Source: Bog-756 sp963734435 (GTDB taxonomy: Bacteria; Actinomycetota; Acidimicrobiia; Acidimicrobiales; RAAP-2). Taken from it: 64,000 nt of DNA. The stretch covers positions 1 to 64,000 of the forward strand of contig CAVTHA010000001.1 in the NCBI GenBank assembly GCA_963734435.1, given 5' to 3'. The notes beneath the pieces are model-generated. The model did no database searches, was not told the DNA's origin, and saw nothing but the letters and a program-made list of their open reading frames with translations. Position numbers and translations under genes: made by a program. This document shows positions 1-9,984 of the stretch, one piece after another (the first letter of the stretch is position 1; each line of letters starts with the position of its first letter).

Positions 1-538
1 GTGTCCCAGGTATGGCACGCGATCAGACAGCAGCCGTGTGGGTCGACCTGCAGTTCCTCGACGACCGAGCGATACGCCTCCGGCGCGGGCTTGTGACGAC
101 GCACCCTCTCATCGACGCTGAAGCGGCGCTCGAACATGTCGATGATGCCCGCCTGCTCCAGTTGTCTTCCGGAGATCTCGAGCGTGTTGTCAGTGAGCGT
201 GAACAACCTGAAGCCGTGGTCGCGGAGTCGCCGCAACGCTCCCGGAACTTCGGGATGGGCAGGCATCGAGGCGAACAACTCCGTCAGTTCGGTCGCGTCG
301 GACTCGCTGATCGAAACACCGCGGGTAGCAGCAGCATGCGCAGCACCGCTGCGCCGATGTCGGTGAAAGGCACGTAGACACCTGCGAGCGTTAGGGCTTC
401 CGAGTGGGTAATCAGTCCGCCGAACCACAGCCGCATCGCCGCGGCGTCGCCGAAGATCCGGTCGAACACAGGGCCGGTGGTCTCCAGATCGAGAAGCGTC
501 TCGTTCACGTCAAAAACGATGATCGGCCGACCAGGCAC
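1..538 (-). CDS. HAD hydrolase, haloacid dehalogenase type II-like; partial and frameshifted
   Basis: Predicted cytoplasmic HAD-superfamily hydrolase of the haloacid dehalogenase type II group, which uses an aspartyl-enzyme intermediate on small acids. The GTG start at 536-538 is set by AAAGGAG at 544-550. Motif I, FDVNETLLDL, with the nucleophilic Asp lies at the N terminus. After about 70 codons the frame slips near 325-335; the next frame continues with LTDN and HKPAPEAY (the motif III Lys region) and runs off the window edge at ACHTWD, so the last motif is outside. Both frames are conserved, which argues for a sequence error. It is divergent from the Lrp-type regulator at 703, a possible controller. 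The substrate cannot be deduced. Confidence 0.8.
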
Positions 539-702
539 CCAAGCTCCTTTCCTCGCTGACCGCGAGTGACGACACGGCGAACGCGCCACGGCCTCTCGCT
601 CCGCGCTGCGCGCCTAACGACCCCGCGCCCCACACCCGCGACGGTACGCAGCCGACGTACGAAGCGCTTGCAAATCTTCGCGTCACCACGCAAAATCGTT
701 GC

Positions 703-1169
703 GTGTCTCCGGCACGCCTCGATGACGTGGATCGCCGGTTGCTCGACCTACTGCAGCGCGACAGCACCAGGACCTGTTCGAACTCGGTCAGACGGTGGGG
801 CTCTCGGCGAGCGCGGTTCGGAGGACCCGACGCTTCGAGCGCGACCGTCTGATCGAGCGCCAGGCGGCGATCCTCAACGCCGCCGCCTTCGGCGAGTTCG
901 TATTGGCGTTCGTGATCGTCACGCTTGAGCACGAATCGCGTCAACAACACGACTCCCTGCGGCGGCGCCTAGAGAACTCTCCAGCTGTTCAACAGTGCTA
1001 CGCCCTCGCCGGCGAACACGACTACGCCGTCCTGCTCATAGCGCGAGGAATGAGCGAACTGCACACCATCGTCCACGACCTCTTCATGGACGATCCTCAC
1101 CTCAAGCGCTTCGTCACGCTCCCCGTCTATGACATCGTCAAGGCGGCTCTGGAGATCCCGGTCTGCTGA
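703..1169 (+). CDS. Lrp/AsnC family transcriptional regulator (frameshifted)
   Basis: Small feast/famine-type DNA-binding regulator. The N-terminal helix-turn-helix begins with LDDVDRRLLDLLQRDSTRT, then the frame slips near 770; the next frame continues LFELGQTVGLSASAVRR, completing the winged helix, and reaches a ligand-sensing RAM domain (FVLAFVIVTLEH, then EHDYAVLLIARGM and LKRFVTLPVYDIVK). The total of about 155 residues is normal for the family. GTG at 703 is the best start I see, without a strong Shine-Dalgarno. It is transcribed away from the HAD gene across a 164-bp gap that could hold both promoters; control of that neighbour is an inference. Confidence 0.8.
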
Positions 1170-1362
1170 GGCGAGAGCTCACGCGAAACGGAGCAAGGCA
1201 CGCGACCCCGAGCATGACGGCCCCCGCCGGACCTTCCGGCTGGCACCGAAGGCTTGAGTCTTCACGGCACGCCATTTCCGTTCGTGAACGAGGAACGAGA
1301 CTTCGATGGCGAGGCCGGAATGTGATCCCTAGAGCCTTGACCACCTCGCAAAGAGGAGGGGG

Positions 1363-1912
1363 TCAACGCCTTGGACGTGACGCCAAGCACGCGGTCTTTG
1401 TGGGCGTGGACCACCTCGCGGTTGGCGTAATCACTCGTCGAGGTCGTGGCTTCTGCGGCTGACTTGCTGCCATGTTTTTCCGGTGCGAATGCCTGGCCGG
1501 GTGCTCTGCGACGATGTCTGAGCCCGGCCGGGCGTTCTTGTCGTTGGTTTTGACGAGGATCCAGCGGCGGTCGCCGGTGCGGGTGAGGCCGAAGCCGCCG
1601 TTGAGCTTGTGCCCGCGCAGGGTGAACGAGAGATGGTCGTGGTATTCGCGGGAGATCTCCACGGTTCCCTCGTCCCAGATGATCACGGCTCCGCTGCCGC
1701 GTGGGGCGCCTTCTCTGGACCCCCTCGAATTCGCCAGCCGACAGAGCGTGATCCGCGACGGGCACGGCCAGCCGTCGCACCGCGGGGTCGAGCGACGGCC
1801 CCTTGGGTACCGCCCACGAACGCAATACCTCGCCGACCTGCAGCCGCAGGTCGAAATGCAGTGTGGTGGCGTCATGGACCTGCACCACAAAACGAGACGG
1901 CGCCGGCATCAA
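1363..1912 (-). CDS. Stand-alone LigD-type 3'-phosphoesterase domain protein (frameshifted)
   Basis: Resembles the 3'-phosphoesterase domain of bacterial LigD, which trims 3'-phosphate or ribonucleotide ends during non-homologous end joining. Family active-site residues are visible: VH in VQVHDATTLHFDLRL, then the H, D and R of LHFDLRL, and the His of ADHAL. A frame slip near 1715 separates this half from GSGAVIIWDEGTVEIS and the C-terminal strand region (HDHLSFTLRGHKLNGGF, RWILVKTND). ATG at 1910-1912 follows AAGGAG with 6-nt spacing. There is no ligase or polymerase domain, so this is the single-domain form; no Ku or ligase gene lies beside it in the window. Confidence 0.82.
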
Positions 1913-2137
1913 AGCTCCTTCTCGACGAGACTCCTTTCGCTGCGACGCTAGCCGGAGGGGATGGTGTTCGCCTCAGTCTCACGACTGCTCTGGGCGCCTT
2001 GCGTCCGGGGTAAGGCGGCTTCGGTTAGCTCCGTTGCATCCCGCGTCCCTAGTCAAAGACCGGGGATTTCCTAGATTCGAACAGCGCTCGCGGACGCGAC
2101 CATTACCGCTCGGAGGACTGCGAGGACAGGAGCGATT

Positions 2138-2791
2138 GTGACGACTGCGATTATCGGCGTGGGCCATATCGGCAGTACCCTCGCGCGGCACCTTGTCGGG
2201 GGCGACGAGGAGTTTGCACTAGCCGCGCTGGACAAGTCGGAGCCTGAAGCGCTCGCAGAAAAGCTAGGACCCCTCGCACACGCCGACTCGTTGGAACGCG
2301 CGATCGCTCGAGCAGACACGATCATATTTGCCGTGTGGCTAGAGCAAATGAAGGAGGTGATAGCGCAGCACAAATGGAGGCTTGAAGGCAAGGTCGTTAT
2401 CGATCCCTCCAGCCCACTCAAAGTCGTCAAGCACGAAGATCAGAAGGATTTCGTGCGCACGCTTCCCGTAGATCAATCAGCCGGCTTAGTGGTTGCCGCA
2501 CGACTTCCGGAATCTGCGCACTACGTGAAGGCGTTCGGCTCGCTCGGAGCCGCCTCTCTTGCGAGCGAAGCGAACCGAACGCCGCGGGTCGTCCTCTTCT
2601 ATGCAACTGACGACAACGCGGCGGCGGCAGCCGCCGAACGATTGATCCGCGTTGCCGGCTTCGAGCCGCTGAAGGCCGGCGGCGTCGCTGCCGCTATCCG
2701 GCTCGAGACGCCGGGCGGTGACCTTCACCAGTGGGAAATGAACGGAGAGCTGCTCGATCTCGACCAAGCTCGCGCACTTCTCAACGCCTAG
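2138..2791 (+). CDS. NADPH-dependent F420 reductase-like / NAD(P)-binding oxidoreductase
   Basis: Cytoplasmic protein of 217 residues with an N-terminal Rossmann fold (AIIGVGHIGSTLARHL, a GxGxxG-type loop) followed by a C-terminal domain like those of F420H2:NADP oxidoreductase-type proteins. Start is GTG at 2138 preceded by CAGGAG, 5 nt upstream. The length agrees with the family and there is no frame slip, unusual in this part of the window. The family transfers hydride between F420 and NADP, but many members have unknown partners, so the substrate is open. It stands alone, with a gene-poor stretch downstream. Confidence 0.72.
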   Translation: MTTAIIGVGHIGSTLARHLVGGDEEFALAALDKSEPEALAEKLGPLAHADSLERAIARADTIIFAVWLEQMKEVIAQHKWRLEGKVVIDPSSPLKVVKHEDQKDFVRTLPVDQSAGLVVAARLPESAHYVKAFGSLGAASLASEANRTPRVVLFYATDDNAAAAAAERLIRVAGFEPLKAGGVAAAIRLETPGGDLHQWEMNGELLDLDQARALLNA

Positions 2792-3368
2792 CGGCTTGAC
2801 GTGGGTGTTTATGAGGGGAGACCTCGGCGTGCAACAAAAAACGGGCCTCCAAGAGGCTCGTAAAAGAGTGCCGCTGTGTACGGCGCGGCCGCGTGGTGTT
2901 CTAGGGCGGGCTCACCGTAGGGCTGTAGCGGCTTTCGCATGGCTATTCGTGGGCGTGCAGTTGAGCGAACGACCGGACGACGGCCACTCGTAGACAACCC
3001 ACCCCGGGCGCTTGAAGCTGGATCAGCGTACACGGGTGCGGTTGCGATGGCTTCGGTGGGTCGGCTGGTGGACCCTCAGGCGGTCTGTTGGTCGTTGGGT
3101 GTCGGTCGCCCGACGTTCACGATCTGGACGGGTAGGTCGCCGGCGGTGCGAAGGATCTGGCACGTCGTGGATCGCTTCGAGCGCAATGACCGGCGTGAGC
3201 GTTTCGTGAGCCGATCACGAGCTGTGCGGCGGCGGCGTTGGCGGCCTTCTGGATCAGTCCAGTGGCGGGTTGTCGGCTCTGACCTCGAGCAGCGTCCCTT
3301 TGAGCTCGTTGAGCAATCGGCGGTCCTCTTCGAGTTGCTCCGTCACCGGCTGGACTGAGTGCTTCGCG
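2792..3368. other. 577-bp gene-poor stretch with transposase-like remnants
   Basis: No convincing intact gene. On the plus strand about 3012-3140 there are pieces, split over two frames, reading KLDQRTRVRLRWLRW and PQAVCWSLGVGRPTF, which resemble the helix-turn-helix start of an IS481-type transposase. On the minus strand a GTG-started stretch of 30 codons (3346 to 3254) ends ELKGTLLEVRADNPPLD and looks coding-like in composition; it could be a tiny gene after the sigma factor or a leftover C terminus. Both readings are weak. Confidence 0.25.
2836..2860 (-). terminator. Rho-independent terminator, minus strand
   Basis: Read on the minus strand, CGAGCCTC, a TTG loop and GAGGCCCG form a 7-of-8-bp GC-rich stem followed directly by T6. 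It has the form of an intrinsic terminator. No intact minus-strand gene ends just before it, so it may serve the sigma gene (stop at 3369) across the remnant region, or a lost gene. Confidence 0.5.
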
Positions 3369-4377
<1,009 letters not shown>

Positions 4378-4932
4378 CCTCTCGTCACCTGCTCGTGATG
4401 TTTTGGACGACCTGAACGTCCTCGACCGCTTGATCGACCACGACGGGACGTCACCGCTGCAAACGCCGTGAGGGACCCTCAGCCGCCCGAGCCAACTTCC
4501 ACCAGCGCCACCCTTCTCTACCCGTAAAGAGTCGGCCCCGCGAGTCGAACTCTGTTTGCCTCAGTCCCTCATCTCGCGCGCCATAGGGGCGCGTCGATGT
4601 CGTTTTAGGCCCTTCAGCCGGCGTCCTGGCACGCGGGGCCAGTCAGATCATCTCTCCCCCGAGACAATCCCGCCGAGTGTCGAACCAGCACCCTCCAGCC
4701 AAGGCCCTCCACCGACGCTCGCGGAGGACGTGGAACCCAAGCCGGGGGTCGTCAGGCTGACACGCCGAGGTCGCCGCTGCCGCATCAGATCGTCAATCGT
4801 CCGGCGCGGCTGATTTGACCTCGCTCGGTTCGTCGGTCAGCAGCGGCGCGGAGTCGCCATCCGGGAGGATCGCGGCGCGCTATCCGGCTTCGGCGGGCTG
4901 GCGAGGCGCCGATCAAGTGGTCACGCGAGCTC
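4378..4932. other. 555-bp intergenic region
   Basis: Lies between the divergent sigma-factor gene and mreB. I see no conserved coding frame, tRNA or clear terminator. It presumably holds both promoters, but no hexamer pair is convincing. Confidence 0.4.
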
Positions 4933-5983
<1,051 letters not shown>

Positions 5984-6406
5984 CAGGGCCCGTGACGGGG
6001 ACGCCTGGCCTATCGCTCCGCGACCTCGGGCGCCCAACCACCTGCGCGTCCGGGAACGAGGGCCTCGGCACGAAACAACTGGACCAGCTCGTCGAGGCGG
6101 ACAACAATCTCACGCCGAAGCTGCTGACGACGTCAGCTGACCGCGTTCAATGGTCTAGGTGGGTTGTGGTCATGCGTCGCATCACTCTGTGCGCCAAGGT
6201 ACCGCTCGCGATCGTCCCGCGATCCACGGCGACTACCGCCACGTCGAACGGGAGTGTCCGATCATCTGTGTAGGCATGGATCGAAAGGAGATCCATGTCA
6301 ACGACAATCCCGAACCCGGTCTGAGCTGAGTCCTCGGAAAGACGGGCTACGAAGTCCCCGGTGCGAACGTGAGGTTCTCGCGCGGATGGAGACACCGCCT
6401 GGCCTC
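5984..6406. other. 423-bp region without a recognised gene
   Basis: Between convergent mreB and the MFS gene. On the minus strand around 6172-6340 there is a coding-like run (IHAYTDDRTLPFDVAVVAVD) in a frame that also overlaps the MFS gene. I do not recognise it and it has no clear start; it may be a remnant. Confidence 0.3.
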
Positions 6407-7678
6407 TCAGCTCGGCCCGGCGCCCGGAGGCAGCTGGTCCGCGCCCGGCTCGAGCGGGTTGAGGAGCCGGCGGCGGTAGTAGGGAATGACGGCGAGCGCG
6501 GTCGCGGTGAGCGCGGCGAGGCCGCCGAGCGCGAGTCCCCAGCGCGGCCCGGCGTGCTGGGAGACGTAGCCGACGATCGGGCCGCCGATCGGCGTCGTGC
6601 CGATGAACCCGACCGCCCACAGCGCCATCACCCGCCCACGCATCTGCGCGAGTCGCCGCCAGCTGCAACGTGGTGTTGCCGCGCGCCATGAACGTGACGC
6701 TCGCCGCGCCGGCGACAGGCGAGCGCAAGCAGCTCGAGCGCGAAGCTGGGGGCCACGGCGGCGGCGAGCATCGTGACTCCGAAGGCGCCCGCCGCGGACG
6801 GTGACGGAGTGCAACCCGCGCGAACGGCGCGAGGCCACGACTATCCCGCCGACGACGGCACCGAGCCCGAAGGTGGAGGTGAGGTAACCGTAGGCGTCGG
6901 CGTTGCCGTGGAAGGTGCGGCGCGCGAGCAGCGGCAGGACGACCTGGAACTCGTAGGCGAGCGCACCGATCAGCGCCATCATCAGCAGCGGGGTCAGCAG
7001 CCGCGGCGTCGCCCGTACGTAGCGGAACCCCTCGAGCAGCTGGCCGGGGCTGTGGGTGACCGCCTGCACCGGACGCAGGCGCGCGGTGTTCATCGTCGCG
7101 AGCGCGACGAGGATCGCGATGAACGAGGCCGCGTTGATGAGGAAGCAGCCGCTCACGCCCGCGGTCACGATCAGGACGCCGGCGATGGCGGGCCCGATCG
7201 CGCGTGCGACGTTGACCATGACGCTGTTGAGCGAAACGGCGTTCGCGACGTCGTCGGGCCCGACCATCTCCGACACGAACGCCTGCCGGGTCGGGTTGTC
7301 GAGGGCGTTGGCGAGCCCGAGACCGGCGGCGACGCAGATCACCATCCACAACCGGACGACGTGGGTCAGGTCGAGCAGGCCGAGCGTCAGCGCGAGCAGC
7401 GCGAGCGTCGACTGGGTCACGAGCAGCAGCCGCCGCTTGTCGGCCCGGTCGGCCACGACCCCGCCGTAGGGGGCGAGCAACAGCACGGGCAGCGTCTGCA
7501 CGCCGACGACCAGACCGAGATCCGTGCCCGAACCGGTGAGCTCGAGCACGAGCCACGACTGTGCAACCGACTGCATCCAGGTGCCGACCAGCGAGACCGA
7601 CTGGCCGATGAAGAAGCGCCGGTAGTTGCGGTTCTCGAGCGAGGAGAAGCTGCGCGTGAGGAACTGCCAGGCGCCCAC
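6407..7678 (-). CDS. MFS transporter, EntS/MFS_3-like exporter (internal frame slips)
   Basis: Inner-membrane major facilitator of the group that includes enterobactin exporter EntS. I prefer GTG 7678, giving the usual start LTRSFSSLENRNYRRFFIGQ just before TM1; an in-frame start 27 codons upstream exists. The helix-2/3 loop shows GGVVADRADKRRLL, the MFS signature A region. Hydrophobic segments continue in register to GGIVVASRR; between about 6830 and 6660 the frame is wrong, and it returns at MRGRVMALWAVGFIG. In that gap another frame gives AASVTFMARGNTTLQLAAT, so two compensating indels are likely. The total of about 420 residues fits 12 TM helices. The substrate is unknown. Confidence 0.8.
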   Translation of the reverse strand: MGAWQFLTRSFSSLENRNYRRFFIGQSVSLVGTWMQSVAQSWLVLELTGSGTDLGLVVGVQTLPVLLLAPYGGVVADRADKRRLLLVTQSTLALLALTLGLLDLTHVVRLWMVICVAAGLGLANALDNPTRQAFVSEMVGPDDVANAVSLNSVMVNVARAIGPAIAGVLIVTAGVSGCFLINAASFIAILVALATMNTARLRPVQAVTHSPGQLLEGFRYVRATPRLLTPLLMMALIGALAYEFQVVLPLLARRTFHGNADAYGYLTSTFGLGAVVGGIVVASRRSRGLHSVTVRGGRLRSHDARRRRGPQLRARAACARLSPARRASRSWRAATPRCSWRRLAQMRGRVMALWAVGFIGTTPIGGPIVGYVSQHAGPRWGLALGGLAALTATALAVIPYYRRRLLNPLEPGADQLPPGAGPS

Positions 7679-7810
7679 GCGGCCCGCCGCTGTGTTTTCC
7701 CCGGCGACGAGCGCACGACCTTTCCCTAGCGACACACGTCGAAGTTCGAGCCTACCCACCGCCGCAATGATGGCGCCCCGGTGACCTCGCTGACGCCGGC
7801 ACTCGCCCGG

Positions 7811-8191
7811 CTATCCGTGTTCTGAACCTAGACGAAGCGGAAAGTAAGACTGCGAGTCGCTCGTTCCGGTTCTCCCGAAGGCTCGGCCGGGACCGGTCAG
7901 AGTCGGCAACGTCAACGTGTATATGCCAGTGGGAGTCGTGAGCGTCGTCACCGCGGCGGGGGCGAAGATGTTCCCGCCCCCGCCGCCTCCCGATCCAAGG
8001 GCGAGGGTCGTCGCCATACCGGCAACCGCCAGAGCGAAGAGTGGGGCCACTCCGCGCACAACCGCGCCGCGCGGGGGCCCTGACTTCTGCCACGCAGGCT
8101 GTCCAACTCTCGTGAACTCGGAGATTACGTCACCGGAAACCGACCGGAACAAGCTCCGTCTTGGGCCCAGTTTTGACCAAAGTTTGGCCAC
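7811..8191 (-). CDS. Hypothetical small membrane or exported protein
   Basis: A 126-residue reading frame not recognised as any family. The N-terminal half is basic and polar, followed by one hydrophobic segment (APLFALAVAGMATTLALG) and a run of six Gly, then a Thr/Pro-rich tail. This could be a signal anchor with an extracytoplasmic tail. There is no homology-based support, and the antisense strand is also open, so the call rests on composition alone. Confidence 0.3.
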   Translation of the reverse strand: MAKLWSKLGPRRSLFRSVSGDVISEFTRVGQPAWQKSGPPRGAVVRGVAPLFALAVAGMATTLALGSGGGGGGNIFAPAAVTTLTTPTGIYTLTLPTLTGPGRAFGRTGTSDSQSYFPLRLGSEHG

Positions 8192-8659
8192 GGATCAGTC
8201 CGTTTCCGGGTTCGTTGTCGCCTCCGGAGAAACGGAAGGCCGGCTTATCCAGGCTTTTCCGTGATGGAACTAAACGGAGCACGCTCGAACCCCCTCACAA
8301 GCGATAAATGCCTGGAACTTCAACGGCTGGCGACGCTAACAAAGAGCTGCTAGCGAAGGATCCCGGGATCGAGAGAGTAGGCGGTTGTCCTGCTGCGTAC
8401 CGTCAGGGGCAGGTTCTCGCGGATTCGACGCGTCCTCGAGGGTACTTCGGAGCCGCTCCGTATGATCGACATGCATGCTTCCGTCGAGGTCGGACTCGGA
8501 CGCCAGGTTCCGCGCTCGACGGTGAAGCAGGCACTGTCTGCTAACGCGCGTGGTCGGAGCCCGTGTGTCCGACGCGTCTGGGTCGGAGTCTACGAGCTGC
8601 CGTAACGACCCTCTTCGTGGTTGAGGCTGGGGCTGAGGTCGTACGTGCCCACTCCGTTC
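8192..8659. other. 468-bp region, nothing recognised
   Basis: AT content is slightly higher than in the flanks, with several short open frames on both strands. I see no conserved motif, RNA gene or repeat. Confidence 0.35.
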
Positions 8660-8832
8660 CTAGTCGCCGTAGAGATCGTTCCAGCTGATGGCGGTCCAGC
8701 TGGTGTCGTCGGGGCAGCTCTCCCGGGCCCAGTCGATACGGTGAGGATCCGCTGCTCGGACGCCGTCTGGTCCGGTGGGCGCACGACTCTCCCGGGCGAG
8801 CGGTCGGGGCGCACGATTGTCAGGTTGGACAT
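8660..8832 (-). CDS. Possible small protein downstream of the cupin gene (frameshifted)
   Basis: ATG 8832 follows AGAGGA and begins MSNLTIVRPDRSPG. After a probable slip near 8790 the next frame ends IDWARESCPDDTSWTAIS then WNDLYGD and a TAG at 8660. This would give about 57 residues, acidic and Trp-rich at the end. It directly follows the cupin gene (31-bp gap) and may be co-transcribed with it. The family is unknown, and the reading depends on the assumed slip. Confidence 0.35.
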
Positions 8833-8862
8833 GGGGTTGTCCTCTCTCGAAGGTGCTGTGTG

Positions 8863-9268
8863 TCAGGGTGCGGGGGGTGAGGCCGTGGCGGCGCATCACT
8901 GCCCCGATCGCCGCCAGGTCGGGCGGGCCGCCAGCGGCCGCATCGAGAACGGCTGCGACGTCTCGGAAGTAGTCGGGGCCGAGGATCCCGGGCGTGACGA
9001 TCGCGAGCGCCTTGGCGTCGAGGTCGCCGGTGTTTTCCAACTGGTGCACCGCACCGCGGGGGATGCAGAGCGCCTCGCCCGGGCCGACGTCGGTCGGGAT
9101 GCCCTCGACCGTCCAAGTGAGGGCGCCTTCGAGCCCGTAGATTGTCTCCTCGTAGCCGTCTGGCTGTGGGCGACGGGACCTTAGAGCCGGCGCGGACGTC
9201 GAACTCGAACACGGCCACGGACCCCGCCGGTCTTCGCCCTTGACCAGAAAACGGGTGCTTATCGCCAT
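8863..9268 (-). CDS. Cupin domain protein (frame slips)
   Basis: Single-domain cupin of about 135 residues. After MAISTRFLVKGEDRRGP the frame slips twice near 9215 and 9170 around VAVFEFDVRAGSKVP, then DGYEETIYGLEGALTWTVEG and CIPRGAVHQLENTG form the two cupin motifs; the His of GAVHQ and the Glu pair before it could bind metal. As read, the end is shifted: removing one C from the C6 run at 8874-8879 gives GLTPAP and a TGA at 8863. It shares a 75-bp control region with the divergent MarR regulator. The substrate is not predictable; such cupins are often quercetinase-like or stress-linked. Confidence 0.72.
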
Positions 9269-9296
9269 CGCCGCTCCTCCTTCCCGCCTAGGTGGT

Positions 9297-9343
9297 AAAG
9301 TGACTTGACTCTGGGCGGTGGAACTGGTTTGTCAAGCCACTTT
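9297..9343. promoter_or_regulatory. Palindromic operator between cupin and marR genes
   Basis: The arms AAAGTGACTTGAC (9297-9309) and GTCAAGCCACTTT (9331-9343) are inverted repeats matching at 12 of 13 positions, separated by 21 bp. The right arm touches the ATG of the MarR-type gene. On the minus strand the right arm contains TTGACA, a possible -35 for the cupin gene. This is a strong candidate for the MarR binding site controlling both genes. Confidence 0.6.
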
Positions 9344-9793
9344 ATGAAATCCTCGGAGATCGCTACGGGGCCGTTCGGGCCGCCACTGATCGGCGCGCTC
9401 CTGCGCATCCCCTGGGAGGCGGTCCAGCAGCACATGCTCGAGCAGTTGCACGGGCGCGGCTTCGAGGACTTCGACCGCGCGTATTTCGCCGTCTTCCGGT
9501 ATCCAGGACCGCAGGGCGCGCGGCCGACCGACGTCGCGGCCCAGGTGGGGATCAGCAAACAGGCGCTCAACTACCTCCTCCGCGAGCTCGAGCGCCTCGG
9601 TTACCTCGAGCGCGAGCCAGACCCGGACGATCTCCGTTCTAAACGCATCGTCCTCACTCAGCGGGGCATCGCCGCGGTCGGGGTGATCCGCGAGGCGGTC
9701 GCCGAGATCGAAGCCGCCTGGGCTCAGCGGCTCGGTTCGGAACGGTTCGCCCAACTCCGCAACCTCCTGCTCGAACTCCAGCAGCCGGCCTGA
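9344..9793 (+). CDS. MarR family transcriptional regulator
   Basis: Dimeric winged-helix regulator of 149 residues from ATG 9344. The recognition region reads ARPTDVAAQVGISKQALNYL, followed by the wing REPDPDDLRSKRIVLTQRG, both typical of MarR. The family usually represses a neighbouring divergent gene and releases DNA on binding small phenolic or other ligands. Here the candidate target is the cupin gene across the palindrome at 9297-9343. The operator directly abuts the start codon with no Shine-Dalgarno, so the transcript may be leaderless and the gene autoregulated (inference). Confidence 0.85.
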   Translation: MKSSEIATGPFGPPLIGALLRIPWEAVQQHMLEQLHGRGFEDFDRAYFAVFRYPGPQGARPTDVAAQVGISKQALNYLLRELERLGYLEREPDPDDLRSKRIVLTQRGIAAVGVIREAVAEIEAAWAQRLGSERFAQLRNLLLELQQPA

Positions 9794-9905
9794 CCGCACA
9801 TCGATGCCGGCCACTTCGACCTGCCGGTCAGGTCATCGAGCGACCGGCCATGAACGTGGCCGCTGCACAGGAAGCTGTCGTCAGTTTGGCAACGCATGGG
9901 TCGAG

Positions 9906-9949
9906 GCGGACTCGAACCATGAAGCGAAACCTGGGGGTTCGAACTCCGC
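9906..9949. repeat. Inverted repeat beside the IS66-type element
   Basis: GCGGACTCGAACC (9906-9918) and GGTTCGAACTCCGC (9936-9949) are near-perfect inverted copies with a 17-nt loop. Each arm resembles a tRNA T-arm, but no tRNA can be folded here. It lies 36 bp outside the left IS end and may be a remnant of an integration site. Confidence 0.4.
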
Positions 9950-9984
9950 ACTTTGGTTCATCGAGCGGCCGGGCTCAACAAAGT

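Noticed and set aside
4556..4813. Open frame of 85 codons between sigma factor and mreB
   Set aside because: Arg/Ser/Pro-rich, no motif, no ribosome site; typical of chance frames in high-GC DNA.
6164..6340. Coding-like run IHAYTDDRTLPFDVAVVAVD on the minus strand
   Set aside because: No start with a ribosome site, no family recognised, and the frame overlaps the MFS gene in an unlikely way.
9906..9949. tRNA gene suggested by GGTTCGAA-type T-loops
   Set aside because: Two T-arm-like arms are inverted relative to each other and no acceptor, D or anticodon stem can be formed.
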